Below, piece by piece: positions 31,894 to 32,932 of a DNA stretch of 32,932 nt. The first letter of the stretch is position 1; each line of letters begins with the position of its first letter. A program made the translations under genes and the position numbers. This stretch comes from Saccharomonospora azurea NA-128. GTDB taxonomy: Bacteria > Actinomycetota > Actinomycetes > Mycobacteriales > Pseudonocardiaceae. The stretch is from positions 2,629,993-2,662,924 of the forward strand of contig NZ_CM001466.1 of NCBI RefSeq assembly GCF_000231055.2, written 5' to 3'. The notes beneath the pieces were generated by a model. The model was given only the letters and a program-made list of their open reading frames with translations, did no database searches and was not told the DNA's origin.

Positions 31894-32932
31894 TGCCGTC
31901 ACCCCACGTCGACTCCCCGGAGCGGCCCACCGCCCTCCGGACGTCCACCCGCGACGATCCCCTCCTCGACGAGCCCACCCGCGAACTGTGCGCCGCCGTC
32001 GCCGACGGTGTGCTCGCGCCCGCGCGGCTGGCGGTCGTCGCCCCGGGTGGACACGGGAAGACGGCCGTGCTGCGTCACCTGGCGCGCCGCTGCGAGAGCC
32101 GCGGCCTGGCGGTGGCGTGGTACGGGCAGCAGGAGCTCGACGGGGCACAGCTGGTTCTGGTCGACGACGCGCACCGCCTCGACGACGCCGCGCTCACGGA
32201 GTTGTGCGACCGCACGGCCGACGAGGTCACCGGACTCGTGATCGCGGCCCGCCCGTGGCCGCGTCCGGCCGCGTTGAACACGCTGCTCTCCCGGCTGCGT
32301 GGGCAGGTGGTCCTGCGCCCGCTCGACGTCCGCCGCATCGCGGCGATACTCGGGCGCGAGCGGGCCGACCTGGCCGAACTCGTCCGGGCCGAGACACTCG
32401 GTGTGCCCGGCTTCGTGGTGCGGCTCGCGGCCGCCCTCACCTCCGGGCACGGCGCTCCCGCGTCGGGCACGGCCGAGCCCGGCGCCGACCTCACCGGCCT
32501 TCCCGTAGCCCTGTTCGCGGAGTTCCGGCCCGACCTCGACCGGCTGTCGCCACAGACGCTGTCGTTGCTGCTGGCGGCCACCTCGGGAGCCGGGCTCGAC
32601 GTGGACCTTCTCGCCGGTCTGCTCGACACCGACCACAACGGTGTCGCCCGTACCGTCGACGCGGCCAGGGCCTGCGGACTGCTGGCCCACGACGGCACAC
32701 CGCTGCCGTTCGTGGCCCGCGCGGTGCGCCTCCTCGTTCCGGAGGAACGCCGGCTCGCGGTGTCGCAGCGGTTGGTGCGCATCCAGCTCGATCGCCGAGG
32801 ACCGGTACTCGATCTGGTCCGGCCGTTGCTGGGCAGCGAGTTGAGCGGTGCGGAGCTCGCCGAGGCGTTCGAGGCCGCCGCCGACGAGGCCGCCGAGAAC
32901 GATCCGCCCCTCGCCGCGACGTTGTACGCGGC
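31893..32932 (+). CDS. STAND-type ATPase/regulator (partial, IniR- or MalT-like)
   Basis: The first 346 codons of a gene that leaves the window. A P-loop APGGHGKT is at 50-57 and Walker B is LVLVDDAHRL near 88-96. An ARPWPRPAAL segment follows, then winged-helix and helical-repeat-like sequence, as in MalT/LuxR-family STAND ATPases. In mycobacteria a LuxR-type STAND protein (IniR) activates iniBAC, so this gene is a good candidate regulator of the adjacent Ini-like cluster. The C-terminal DNA-binding domain is not visible, so the regulator assignment is inference. The start overlaps the Hsp70-like stop (TGATG). Confidence 0.72.
   Translation, partial: MPSPHVDSPERPTALRTSTRDDPLLDEPTRELCAAVADGVLAPARLAVVAPGGHGKTAVLRHLARRCESRGLAVAWYGQQELDGAQLVLVDDAHRLDDAALTELCDRTADEVTGLVIAARPWPRPAALNTLLSRLRGQVVLRPLDVRRIAAILGRERADLAELVRAETLGVPGFVVRLAAALTSGHGAPASGTAEPGADLTGLPVALFAEFRPDLDRLSPQTLSLLLAATSGAGLDVDLLAGLLDTDHNGVARTVDAARACGLLAHDGTPLPFVARAVRLLVPEERRLAVSQRLVRIQLDRRGPVLDLVRPLLGSELSGAELAEAFEAAADEAAENDPPLAATLYA

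Noticed and set aside
1-32932. CRISPR array or insertion sequence
   Set aside because: No regularly spaced repeats and no transposase or integrase motif were seen on either strand.

Overview
The window is high-GC DNA with GTG starts, short intergenic gaps and actinobacterial gene families: an XRE/DUF5753 plus DUF397 pair, a sigma factor coupled to a CU044_5270-type protein, and an IniB/IniA/IniC-like cluster. It most resembles a member of the Pseudonocardiaceae such as a Saccharomonospora relative. That placement is inference from gene content; no taxonomic marker was compared.

Positions 1-11656 look like ordinary chromosome. On the minus strand are dnaX (cut by the left edge), the small SRP RNA, a DUF397 protein and an XRE/DUF5753 regulator; a 63-codon plus-strand reading frame lies between the last two. 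6-phosphogluconate dehydrogenase (plus) meets 4-hydroxybenzoate hydroxylase (minus). An ECF-type sigma factor overlaps its membrane partner by 4 bases. A CRP-like palindrome separates it from a divergent beta-lactamase-fold serine hydrolase and a small membrane protein. A transketolase and tRNA-Ser(GGA) close the segment.

Positions 11657-18860 form an accessory region beside the tRNA. It holds a membrane-anchored NERD (nuclease-related) protein, an AbiF/Abi_2-type HEPN protein directly behind a stable RNA hairpin, a second HEPN-motif protein in convergent orientation, and a C-terminal fragment of a TIGR02391-type HEPN protein. Next come an ABC transporter of one ATPase and two permeases, a small secreted four-cysteine protein, and a frameshifted ParB-like remnant. 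It reads as a decaying defence island. No integrase or attachment-site repeat was found.

Positions 18906-22556 are a tight four-gene plus-strand operon: two short helical proteins of about 80-86 residues, a soluble FtsK/SpoIIIE ATPase with one intact and one degenerate nucleotide site, and a third coiled-coil protein. The function is unknown; the layout is loosely like a type VII secretion core without membrane or WXG parts.

Positions 22628-32932 hold a secreted ExeM-like nuclease, a WYL regulator gene broken by a one-base frameshift, and an Ini-type envelope-stress module. The minus strand runs IniB-like protein, a 14-bp hairpin, a dynamin-like GTPase and a degenerate GTPase partner. The divergent plus strand carries an Hsp70-like protein with altered ATPase motifs, translationally coupled to a STAND-type ATPase regulator that runs off the right edge. 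By analogy with mycobacterial iniBAC and its regulator IniR, this may be a self-contained envelope-stress response unit.
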